Positions 1 to 5,801 of a stretch of DNA of 7,445 nt are shown here, piece by piece; the first letter of the stretch is position 1; every line of letters begins with the position of its first letter. A model generated the notes under the pieces. The model did no database searches and was not told the origin of the DNA. It saw only the letters and a program-made list of their open reading frames with translations. Position numbers and translations under genes: made by a program. Source of the DNA: Acidobacteriota bacterium (lineage in GTDB: Bacteria; Acidobacteriota; Blastocatellia; Pyrinomonadales; Pyrinomonadaceae); the NCBI GenBank assembly GCA_013140875.1, contig JABFSB010000102.1, positions 1 to 7,445 of the forward strand. Reading direction: 5' to 3'.

Positions 1-65
1 ACACTCGAAACTCAGTGTCCTGTCTGCGGCAATCACCGCGGCTGACGGAATTCCCTTCCAATCTT

Positions 66-84
66 CTGCAAAGAAGGTTTGCAT
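66..84. promoter_or_regulatory. Inverted repeat A, putative operator upstream of hhyS
   Basis: The sequence CTGCAAAG-AAG-GTTTGCAT contains perfect 6-bp arms TGCAAA (67-72) and TTTGCA (78-83) separated by 5 bp. The same TGCAAA-N5-TTTGCA architecture recurs at 95-113 (imperfect) and 4455-4475 (perfect), each time upstream of a hydrogenase-locus gene. Its centre at 75 is 29 bp upstream of the centre of dyad B. The binding protein is unknown. A homodimeric helix-turn-helix regulator is the natural inference. Confidence 0.5.
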
Positions 85-94
85 GACATCACGA

Positions 95-113
95 ATGCAA
101 ACTTAGTTTCCAT
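95..113. promoter_or_regulatory. Inverted repeat B, putative operator upstream of hhyS
   Basis: ATGCAAAC-TTA-GTTTCCAT is an 8-3-8 palindrome with a single mismatched pair (C98 against C110). It shares the 14-base string TGCAAACTTAGTTT with the perfect palindrome at 4455-4475. Its left arm also forms a perfect 8-bp inverted repeat with the right arm of dyad A (GTTTGCAT at 77-84 against ATGCAAAC at 95-102). The conserved central TTA suggests specific recognition rather than chance symmetry. Confidence 0.6.
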
Positions 114-146
114 CCCAAAAAAACGTGCATTCCACGGGCAATGCAG

Positions 147-155
147 TAAAACGCT
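147..155 (+). promoter_or_regulatory. Weak candidate -10 region for hhyS
   Basis: TAAAACGCT includes a poor -10 match. It also includes ACGCT at 151-155, which lies 47-51 bp downstream of the centre of dyad B. That is exactly the offset at which ACGCT of TACGCT occurs after the dyad in front of the TPR gene (4512-4516). No good -35 is present at 127-132 (GCATTC), which would fit an activator-dependent promoter. The call rests only on this positional coincidence. Confidence 0.25.
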
Positions 156-297
156 GCCTCAAAAGATCAGGCCTTCTTCCTTCTCAACGGGCACGGTGTT
201 TGCACTCCGTTGCACTGAAACCCATCTGTCTGTTTGTCGCCGGTGTTGAGAATCTGGGTCACGATAGTAAGCCGGCGGGCTTAAGAACCTCAGTTCT

Positions 298-303
298 AAG
301 GAG
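298..303 (+). promoter_or_regulatory. Ribosome-binding site of hhyS
   Basis: AAGGAG ends 6 nt before the ATG at 310. It favours that ATG over the in-frame TTG at 304, which would directly abut the site and leave no spacing. Confidence 0.8.
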
Positions 304-309
304 TTGAAA

Positions 310-1272
310 ATGGCTAACTTACTTTGGCTGCAAGGCGGTGCATGTTCAGGAAATACGATGTCGTTCCTGAACGCCGAGGAACCGAGCGCGTGCGATCTGG
401 TCACGGATTTCGGGATAAATGTCCTATGGCATCCGTCACTCGGCGTCGAGCTCGGCGACAATCTTCAAAAGATTCTTCGGGACTGCGTGTCGGGAGCAAT
501 AACTCTCGATATTTTTGTTTTCGAGGGAACTGTGGTGAATGCACCGGATGGCACGGGCGAATGGAACAGGTTTGCGGGGCGGCCGATGAAGCAATGGGTC
601 CGGGAACTTTCGGACGCGGCGTCTTTCGTCGTAGCTATAGGCGATTGTGCTACTTGGGGCGGCATTCCGGCTACAGCTCCGAATCCGAGCGATTCAGAAG
701 GACTTCAGTTCCTGAAACGCGAATACGGCGGATTCCTCGGTCAGGGATTCAAGGCCAAATCCGGGCTTCCCGTCATCAACGTACCCGGATGTCCGGCCCA
801 CCCTGACTGGATCACGCAGATCGTCGTTGCGGTCGCCACCGGCCGTGCCGGCGATATCGGTTTGGACGAATTTCAGCGTCCGAAGACATTTTTCCAAAGC
901 TTTACCCAAACCGGGTGCACCCGCAACATGCATTTTGCCTACAAAGTTTCAGCCACCGAATTCGGACAACGCAAGGGCTGTCTCTACTACGATCTTGGAT
1001 GCCGCGGCCCAATGACGCACAGCCCGTGCAACCGGATCTTGTGGAATCGCCAGTCGTCCAAAACGCGAGCCGGCATGCCTTGCCTGGGTTGCACCGAACC
1101 TGAATTCCCTTTCTTCGATCTGGCCCCGGGAACGGTCTTTAAGACTCAAACCGTGATGGGTTTTCCGAAGGACATGCCCGAAGGCGTCGATAAGAAAGGC
1201 TATATCGCGATGACGGCCGCGGCAAAAAATGCTGCTCCGGCCTGGGCGGAACAGGACATCTTTGTCGTGTAG
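310..1272 (+). CDS. hhyS: Group 1h-type [NiFe]-hydrogenase small subunit
   Basis: This is the electron-transfer subunit of an uptake [NiFe]-hydrogenase, 320 residues, carrying three Fe-S clusters that take electrons from the NiFe site. The proximal-cluster region begins LQGGACSGN (C12; the usual second Cys of CxGC is N15), followed by GDCATWGG (C113) and PGCP (C161). The distal and medial cluster region supplies C203, C224, C231, C240, C258 and C261 (CLGC). The Ralstonia eutropha actinobacterial-type enzyme binds its proximal [4Fe4S] cluster with three Cys and one Asp, and the missing second Cys fits that type. Which Asp would serve here is not assigned. There is no twin-arginine signal and no C-terminal transmembrane helix, so the protein is probably cytoplasmic. 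The start ATG at 310 has AAGGAG 6 nt upstream. The gene is followed after 22 nt by hhyL, as one transcription unit. Confidence 0.95.
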   Translation: MANLLWLQGGACSGNTMSFLNAEEPSACDLVTDFGINVLWHPSLGVELGDNLQKILRDCVSGAITLDIFVFEGTVVNAPDGTGEWNRFAGRPMKQWVRELSDAASFVVAIGDCATWGGIPATAPNPSDSEGLQFLKREYGGFLGQGFKAKSGLPVINVPGCPAHPDWITQIVVAVATGRAGDIGLDEFQRPKTFFQSFTQTGCTRNMHFAYKVSATEFGQRKGCLYYDLGCRGPMTHSPCNRILWNRQSSKTRAGMPCLGCTEPEFPFFDLAPGTVFKTQTVMGFPKDMPEGVDKKGYIAMTAAAKNAAPAWAEQDIFVV

Positions 1273-1294
1273 TAATGGAGGCAAATAGAAGATC

Positions 1295-2890
1295 ATGGCA
1301 GTTCAAACATTAGATATTTCCCCGGTCGGACGCGTCGAAGGCGACCTTGATGTCCGCGTTGACATCGAAGACGGCGTCGTAACGAACGCCTGGACGCAGG
1401 CCGAGCTTTTTCGCGGCTTCGAGATCATCTTGCGCGACAAAGATCCTCAGGCCGGATTGGTAGTCACCCCCCGTGCGTGCGGCATCTGCGGAGCGTCGCA
1501 CTTAACCTGCGCGGCTTGGGCGCTGGACACGGCATGGAGCGCCGAAGTTCCGCGTAACGCCATCCTCGCCCGCAATCTCGGTCAGATCACCGAAAGCCTG
1601 CAGAGCCAGCCGCGGTATTTCTATGGCCTGTATGCTATCGACCTGACCAATAAAAAGTATCGCGGCAGCTCGTTTTATGAAGAAGCATGCAAACGTTTCG
1701 CGCCGTTTACCGGAACCTCTTACGAAAAAGGTGTAACGATTTCGGGAAAGCCGGTCGAGATCTATGCGATGCTCGGAGGACAGTGGCCGCACTCTAGTTA
1801 TATGGTTCCCGGCGGCGTGATGTGTGCCCCGACATTGACGGACGTGACGCGCGCATGGGGCATCCTCGAATACTTTAAGAGCGAATGGCTCGAATCGATG
1901 TGGCTTGGCTGCACGCTTGAACGGTACGAGCAGATCAAGTCCTACAACGACTTTATGGCATGGCTCGACGAAAGTCCGGCGCACGCGAATTCCGACCTTG
2001 GATTCTATTGGCGTATGGGCCTCGATGTCGGCATCGACAAATACGGCGGCGGCGTCGGCAGATATGTTTCGTGGGGTTACTTGCCGCACGAAGACAAGTA
2101 CCAAAAGCCGACGATCGACAATCGCAATGCCTCTTTGATAATGAAGAGCGGTATTTATGACGGAGCGACCGACACTCATCTGACGATGAGCCAGGAACGT
2201 GCCCGCGAAAATGTAACACATGCCTGGTACGACGAAGCTGTCACCGACCAGCACCCGTTCGACCGCACGACCAAGGCGGTCCATAACAATAAGACGAGCT
2301 TCGATGAAAAATACTCGTGGGCGACGGCGGTTAAGGACATCGATTACGGTCGGCTTGAAGCAGGACCGTTCGCGCGTCAAATGGTGGCTGGAGGACATCA
2401 GGGTGAGGAATGGCAGCATTACGATCCGCTTATCCTGGATATGTACAAATCGATGGGCGGCCCGAGCCTCCATCTCAGACAGATCGCACGCATGCACGAA
2501 ACCATCAAACTGTATCGTCAAGCCGAACACTGCCTCCGCGAGTTCAAACTGAACGATTCGTGGTATGTAAAACCGACCGAAAAAGACGGACGCGGCTGGG
2601 GTGCGACCGAGGCAATTCGCGGTGCGTTGTGCCATTGGATCGAGGTCGAGGGAGGCAAGATCAAGAATTATCAGATCGTTGCCCCGACAACCTGGAACGT
2701 AGGCCCACGCGACGCGGACGGCAACCTGGGGCCGATCGAATCAGCCCTCGTCGGCAGCCCGATTGCCGATCCTACCGACCCGGTCGAGGTCGGCCACGTT
2801 GCCCGCTCGTTCGACTCTTGTTTGGTGTGCACGGTTCACGCGCACGATGCGAAAACCGGAAAAGAACTCTCCCGTTTCCGCATCGGATAG
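1295..2890 (+). CDS. hhyL: Group 1h-type [NiFe]-hydrogenase large (catalytic) subunit
   Basis: This 531-residue subunit holds the NiFe(CN)2CO centre that splits H2. The four metal-binding cysteines are visible as C62 and C65 (PRACGICGASH) and C509 and C512 (DSCLVCTVH). The RVEG motif near the N-terminus includes E15. Sixteen residues follow H515 (the tail begins AHDAK), matching the C-terminal extension that a HybD-type protease removes after metal insertion; such a protease lies downstream at 3660. The C-terminal motif reads DSCxxC rather than the common DPCxxC. The start ATG at 1295 has GGAGG at 1277-1281, a somewhat long 13-nt spacing. The protein lacks a targeting signal and pairs with HhyS. 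Length and motifs suit the high-affinity Hhy group, but the exact subgroup would need a phylogeny. Confidence 0.95.
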   Translation: MAVQTLDISPVGRVEGDLDVRVDIEDGVVTNAWTQAELFRGFEIILRDKDPQAGLVVTPRACGICGASHLTCAAWALDTAWSAEVPRNAILARNLGQITESLQSQPRYFYGLYAIDLTNKKYRGSSFYEEACKRFAPFTGTSYEKGVTISGKPVEIYAMLGGQWPHSSYMVPGGVMCAPTLTDVTRAWGILEYFKSEWLESMWLGCTLERYEQIKSYNDFMAWLDESPAHANSDLGFYWRMGLDVGIDKYGGGVGRYVSWGYLPHEDKYQKPTIDNRNASLIMKSGIYDGATDTHLTMSQERARENVTHAWYDEAVTDQHPFDRTTKAVHNNKTSFDEKYSWATAVKDIDYGRLEAGPFARQMVAGGHQGEEWQHYDPLILDMYKSMGGPSLHLRQIARMHETIKLYRQAEHCLREFKLNDSWYVKPTEKDGRGWGATEAIRGALCHWIEVEGGKIKNYQIVAPTTWNVGPRDADGNLGPIESALVGSPIADPTDPVEVGHVARSFDSCLVCTVHAHDAKTGKELSRFRIG

Positions 2891-2908
2891 TGAACAATTA
2901 CCTGTAAA

Positions 2909-2935
2909 GAACCGCCGGCCTTTTGGTGGCGGTTT
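2909..2935 (+). terminator. Hairpin after hhyL, possible (partial) terminator
   Basis: AACCGCC (2910-2916) pairs with GGCGGTT (2928-2934). Further pairing inside the loop is possible around TTTT (2921-2924). The stem is GC-rich, but the following tract (TTTCTGATTT) is a poor U-run. It could attenuate transcription between the structural genes and the downstream accessory genes, or protect the 3' end of the hhySL message, rather than fully terminate. Confidence 0.5.
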
Positions 2936-2957
2936 CTGATTTCACCGTGCTTACAGC

Positions 2958-2963
2958 TAGAAT
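2958..2963 (+). promoter_or_regulatory. Weak candidate promoter -10 before the four-Cys genes
   Basis: TAGAAT matches the sigma-70 -10 consensus at 5 of 6 positions and lies 24 nt before the next start codon. The expected -35 region (around 2935-2941, TCTGATT) is a poor match. It would allow separate expression after the hairpin, but the evidence is weak. Confidence 0.25.
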
Positions 2964-2987
2964 TGTCTTGTCCCCAAGGGAAGCTTG

Positions 2988-3302
2988 ATGCACACCGACG
3001 AAGAAAATAAACTCCGCGTTCACATTGGCGAAGTGTTGGCGAACGGCCTGGAAACTCAGCTCGAGCCTTTTCCCGAAACTCACAAGGAATTCGCCGAGCT
3101 GCTCGCTGATTTGCGCGAACTGCCGAAGGATGATTTGAATGCAAAGCTCGTACTGTCCGGCTTTGCCGACAAGCCTTATGGACCGGACCAGATGAGATGC
3201 CTCGAATGCATGTATTATTTGGTTCACCGAAAGTGGTGCGATCTGCCTGAACTAGCCGTTCCGGTCGAACCCGATTGGTACTGTCGCCTGTGGCGAATAT
3301 AG
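2988..3302 (+). CDS. Small four-cysteine protein A, putative Fe-S or zinc protein, hydrogenase-associated
   Basis: This 104-residue soluble protein is not one I can assign to a named family. The N-terminal two thirds are acidic and probably helical. The C-terminal third carries C71, C74, C84 and C99 in the pattern CX2C-X9-C-X14-C. Surrounding residues CMYYL, CDLPEL, PVEP and a final WYCRLWRI are shared with the next gene. The pattern CxxC[aromatics]...CxLP...WxCxxW recalls high-potential iron-sulfur proteins, although the spacing between the second and third Cys is shorter than in known HiPIPs and there is no export signal. An electron-carrier role beside HhyS is a hypothesis; a structural zinc site is the alternative. 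The start ATG at 2988 has AAGGG 7 nt upstream, preferred over the in-frame TTG at 2985. Confidence 0.85.
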   Translation: MHTDEENKLRVHIGEVLANGLETQLEPFPETHKEFAELLADLRELPKDDLNAKLVLSGFADKPYGPDQMRCLECMYYLVHRKWCDLPELAVPVEPDWYCRLWRI

Positions 3303-3308
3303 ATCGGA

Positions 3309-3644
3309 ATGGAAGATCAGGCCAGCAGCAGCAAAGACGATCTGCTGAGAAATCAGCTCGGCGAAATGCTGAAGAACGGCTTGAAGACCGAATGGGAAGA
3401 ACGCGCATACACCAGCCAGAAGGTTAATTCGACCGTGGCACGGCTGCAAGCGGTTGCCTCGGACGACTACAAAAGTAAACTTGTGCTGGGCGGTTTTACA
3501 CTCGAGCCATACGGGGAGGATGACGATATCTCGCAAAGTTGTGCAACCTGCATGTACTACTTAAAACACCGCCGCTATTGCGAACTGCCGGAACTTGATT
3601 GCCCGGTTGAGCCGGAGTGGTCTTGCATTCTCTGGCGGATCTAG
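3309..3644 (+). CDS. Small four-cysteine protein B, tandem paralogue of A
   Basis: This 111-residue protein starts 6 nt after the stop of its paralogue and has no clear ribosome site, so translational coupling is likely. By eye it matches protein A at about 33 of 52 residues over the C-terminal part (from KLVL to the final LWRI) and more weakly before it (a shared GExLxNGLxT). The conserved cysteines are C78, C81, C91 and C106, with an additional C98. The near-identical cysteine frame shows that the ligand set is under selection, while the N-terminal parts have diverged. The pair arose by tandem duplication and may form a heterodimer or two serial carriers, which is inference. No signal peptide or membrane segment is visible. 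Confidence 0.85.
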   Translation: MEDQASSSKDDLLRNQLGEMLKNGLKTEWEERAYTSQKVNSTVARLQAVASDDYKSKLVLGGFTLEPYGEDDDISQSCATCMYYLKHRRYCELPELDCPVEPEWSCILWRI

Positions 3645-3659
3645 GCCATATTTCCACGC

Positions 3660-4127
3660 GTGCTAACAATAATCGGCTGCGGCAATTCGAATCGGACCGA
3701 CGACGGCGTCGGTGTTTTTGTTGCGCAAAGACTCAAGGCGAACCTGGCGGCGAGTCCGCGTCCGAACGTCAGTGTATTCGACGCCGGGACGGGCGGCATC
3801 GATGTAATGTTTCAGGCCCGGGGCTCGTCGCGCCTGATAATTATCGACGCAAGCTCGACCGGCAGTGAACCAGGCACCATCTTTGAAGTTCCGGCGGATG
3901 AACTGGTCGCCGAACGCCAACCGGGCTATAGCCTCCATGATTTCCGATGGGACCACGCGATCCATGCCGGCCGGCAAATATTCAAAGACGATTTCCCTGC
4001 CGACGTGACGGTTTATCTGATCGAGGCCGCCAGCCTCGGTCTCGGATTGGAATTGACCGATCAGGTGCGGGCCTCGGCGGAAAAAGTGATCGAACGGGTA
4101 GGGTCGATAATCGCTGAATATGAGTGA
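3660..4127 (+). CDS. Hydrogenase maturation endopeptidase (HyaD/HybD family)
   Basis: The 155-residue product belongs to the nickel-dependent peptidases (M52) that clip the C-terminal tail of hydrogenase large subunits once the NiFe site is built. The N-terminal signature IIGCGNSNRTDDGVG matches the family's GxGNxxxxDDGxG. Candidate metal ligands are D15, D63 (IIIDAS) and H93 (SLHD), close to E16, D62 and H93 of E. coli HybD. The substrate is expected to be HhyL, which has a 16-residue tail after its last metal-binding motif. The start is GTG at 3660: no ATG lies in frame between the upstream stop at 3642-3644 and the motif, and no strong ribosome site is seen. It follows the four-Cys genes after 15 nt and overlaps the next gene by 8 nt. 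Confidence 0.92.
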   Translation: MLTIIGCGNSNRTDDGVGVFVAQRLKANLAASPRPNVSVFDAGTGGIDVMFQARGSSRLIIIDASSTGSEPGTIFEVPADELVAERQPGYSLHDFRWDHAIHAGRQIFKDDFPADVTVYLIEAASLGLGLELTDQVRASAEKVIERVGSIIAEYE

Positions 4128-4467
4128 AACGCACGCCATCCATTCTGCTGTAATCGCTCGCGGGAACATTTACTTTTCAGCCGAGACGATCGAGACCTAT
4201 TTTAATGGAGTCACCGCCGTCGCTCTTGTCCCGGACCCAAATGGCATTCTGGTTTTTCCTCTTATTCACGATTCCGCCGGCGGGTTGCTGCTAAAGACCA
4301 GAAATCTTCGCGGCGACAAAATTGTCCAGGCTCAGGAATTCTTTAGGAATAACCGCTATCGCGAAACTAACGAAGGCGCGGTTTGTCCCGTTCGTTGGGT
4401 CACGGAAAAAGCCGCATTGGAGATAAATGGCGTTGCCCGATGCGCTAACGATCAAGTGCAAACTTAG
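4120..4467 (+). CDS. Unrecognised 115-residue protein in the hydrogenase operon
   Basis: I do not recognise this family. The start overlaps the stop of the protease gene by 8 nt (ATGAGTGA), so the two are probably translationally coupled and functionally linked. The protein is soluble. A beta-rich centre (VTAVALVPDPNGILVFPLIH, residues 31-50) is followed by AGGLLLKTRNLRGDK and a charged, probably helical QAQEFFRNNRY. Two cysteines (C89 in AVCPVRW and C108) are present, too few for a cluster. Its location suggests a maturation or assembly accessory of the hydrogenase, which is inference only. The stop codon TAG (4465-4467) lies inside the palindromic operator that precedes the next gene. Confidence 0.8.
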   Translation: MSETHAIHSAVIARGNIYFSAETIETYFNGVTAVALVPDPNGILVFPLIHDSAGGLLLKTRNLRGDKIVQAQEFFRNNRYRETNEGAVCPVRWVTEKAALEINGVARCANDQVQT

Positions 4468-4475
4468 TTTGCACT
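4455..4475. promoter_or_regulatory. Perfect inverted repeat C, putative operator of the TPR gene
   Basis: GTGCAAAC-TTA-GTTTGCAC (4456-4474) is a perfect 8-3-8 palindrome that extends by one further A-T pair (4455, 4475). It shares TGCAAACTTAGTTT with dyad B upstream of hhyS. It ends 12 nt before the -35 box of the promoter below. Its centre is about 58 bp upstream of the expected transcription start, a position typical for class I activators. There is no U-tract, so a terminator role is unlikely. Confidence 0.7.
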
Positions 4476-4487
4476 CTGAAAGATTAG

Positions 4488-4516
4488 TTGACAAACCTTT
4501 CTTCACGTCATACGCT
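4488..4516 (+). promoter_or_regulatory. Sigma-70-type promoter for the TPR gene
   Basis: A perfect -35 box TTGACA (4488-4493) is followed after 17 bp by TACGCT (4511-4516), a moderate -10. The predicted transcription start is near 4523, giving a leader of about 48 nt before the ATG at 4571. A ribosome site AAGGA at 4555-4559 lies 11 nt before that ATG. Confidence 0.65.
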
Positions 4517-4570
4517 ACACCTTAGTCAAAACTATCCTGATAATATCTTCGAAAAAGGAACGTCTTTTCA

Positions 4571-5566
4571 ATGGGAACCATTTCAGACGCTCAGTACGAA
4601 GCCGCGGTAAAGGCGCTTGATTCCGAGGACGCAACCGAAGAAGAAAAAGCCGAAATGCTGATGGAAATGGCCATGGGCATGCAGCAGCGGCCGAAGTCGC
4701 CGAAGCAGATCGAGGACGCAATCGAGCTTTACTCCCGAGCCCTCGACCGATGTCCTGAGGGCGCCGTATTGCTTCGCGCCCGCATCCGCGCGCGGCAGGC
4801 TACCGCTTATCAGATGCTTCCCGGTGGAACCAATCAGGACCTCTATCAGGCCGAGGCCGCATTCAAAACCGCGCTTAGTACCTTTAAAGATTTCGACTTA
4901 AAAGAGGAAGCAGCCGAAACGGAACTGAACCTCGGCCTGGTTGCTCAGGCCCTTGCGCAGAATGGCGGCGGACGGCTGCAGGACGCGATCCAGCATTATC
5001 ATAATGCCCTGCGCGTTTTTACGCGGGAAGAATATCCGCAGGACTTTGCGATCCTCCACAACAATTTGGCGATCGTCTATCTTTCCATGCCGATGAGCGA
5101 CGAACGCGGAAAGATGCGCGAGGCGTTGGCTGTACAGTCTTTTGAAGAGGTGCTCAAAGTGATCAATATCATCGATCAGCCGAGCGAGTACGCGATGATC
5201 CAAAATAACCTGGGCAACGCCCTGCAGTACGCGTCGAGCAGTCATGCCTTTGTAAACAATCTTCGGGCGGTGCAGGCGTACGACGAGGCGTTGAAAGTTA
5301 GAAATCCGCGTGACACGCCGATGGAATATGCAAACACGATCGCAAACAAAGCGAACGTCTTGCGAAATCTACCCGATGACACGGACGACTTAGGCAAAGG
5401 AAACCGCAAGAACTTAAACGAGGCTCGTGCCCTCTATCTGGAAGCCCGCGAGATCTTTAACAGTTTTGGCCAGACGGAGGGCGTCGCAAACATAACCGAA
5501 ACCCTGCGCGAGATCGACCAGGAGGCCGCGGCATCGATGTCGGCCGGAAATGGAGCGGTGCATTGA
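4571..5566 (+). CDS. Tetratricopeptide-repeat protein, hydrogenase-associated
   Basis: The 331-residue product is a soluble, helical TPR protein. Helix pairs are visible around residues 47-80, 92-125, 137-170, 186-220, 233-266 and 284-318, with A/F/Y-rich units such as AIELYSRAL, AIQHYHNAL, FEEVLKV and AYDEALKV. Three units share a segment of the form P-x-(D/E)-(F/Y)-A followed by an Asn-rich helix (HNNLAIVY, QNNLGNALQY, IANKANVLRN). No signal peptide, catalytic domain or membrane segment is present. TPR arrays bind other proteins, so a scaffold or assembly role for the hydrogenase or its carriers is likely but unproven. It has its own promoter and operator and is followed after 34 nt by two small membrane-protein genes, apparently as the first gene of a second transcription unit. 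Confidence 0.88.
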   Translation: MGTISDAQYEAAVKALDSEDATEEEKAEMLMEMAMGMQQRPKSPKQIEDAIELYSRALDRCPEGAVLLRARIRARQATAYQMLPGGTNQDLYQAEAAFKTALSTFKDFDLKEEAAETELNLGLVAQALAQNGGGRLQDAIQHYHNALRVFTREEYPQDFAILHNNLAIVYLSMPMSDERGKMREALAVQSFEEVLKVINIIDQPSEYAMIQNNLGNALQYASSSHAFVNNLRAVQAYDEALKVRNPRDTPMEYANTIANKANVLRNLPDDTDDLGKGNRKNLNEARALYLEAREIFNSFGQTEGVANITETLREIDQEAAASMSAGNGAVH

Positions 5567-5600
5567 TTGATAGTTAGCGAAAAACGGGAGGGTGAATTTT

Positions 5601-5795
5601 ATGATTTTTCTTTATTTGTTCTCGATGTTGATCGGCATCACCTTCGGGGTGGCGGGCGGAGCCTTGGTTGGACGGGTAATCGCCGGCAAGGACCTTGGGA
5701 ATTCCTTTGCGGCGCTGATGGGAAGCTTGTTTGGTTCGACTGCGGCGATTCCGGGAGTCCTCGTCGGGCTATTGGTTTTGTTCTTTATTTCATAA
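5601..5795 (+). CDS. 64-residue membrane protein with two transmembrane helices
   Basis: This tiny hydrophobic protein has two likely membrane helices (about residues 2-27 and 45-63) joined by a short polar loop (RVIAGKDLGNS). Both are rich in Gly and Ala (FGVAGGALVG, GVLVGLL), which favours close helix packing. The start ATG at 5601 has GGAGG 9 nt upstream; the in-frame GTG at 5592 would overlap that site. An overlapping ORF in another frame (5567-5863) lacks any supporting feature. I do not recognise a family. Its place between the TPR protein and the Rieske protein suggests a membrane anchor or scaffold for the hydrogenase electron-transfer complex, which is inference. Confidence 0.75.
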   Translation: MIFLYLFSMLIGITFGVAGGALVGRVIAGKDLGNSFAALMGSLFGSTAAIPGVLVGLLVLFFIS

Positions 5796-5801
5796 AAAAA
5801 T

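Larger units (their letters stand above)
1..309 (+). other. Regulatory leader upstream of hhyS, no confident gene
   Basis: No reading frame here looks convincingly coding. The left end may hold the last codons of a + strand gene (frame 1, stop TGA at 43-45, residues ending QCPVCGNHRG) or the first 28 codons of a divergent gene (ATG at 84-82 on the minus strand, open to base 1, no ribosome site). The two exclude each other and neither can be proven. The region contains two inverted repeats (66-84 and 95-113), a weak -10-like element near 147-155 and a strong ribosome-binding site (298-303). A small hairpin (AGAAC at 284-288 pairing with GTTCT at 293-297) sits directly upstream of that site. 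From dyad B to the hhyS start there are 196 nt, suggesting a fairly long 5' leader. Confidence 0.6.

Noticed and set aside
1..84. Possible divergent gene on the minus strand (ATG at 84-82, 28 codons open to the edge)
   Set aside because: No ribosome site precedes the ATG and the start lies inside inverted repeat A. A competing + strand reading (frame 1, stop at 43-45, ending QCPVCGNHRG) is equally plausible. More sequence to the left would decide.
1502..2635. Long open frame of 377 codons on the minus strand
   Set aside because: It lies antisense and entirely within hhyL, whose product is unmistakable, and its translation shows no recognisable domain. It is a shadow of GC-biased codon use.
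4455..4475. Palindrome read as a rho-independent terminator of the upstream gene
   Set aside because: There is no U-tract after it, the loop is only 3 nt, and the same sequence occurs upstream of hhyS, so an operator is the better reading.
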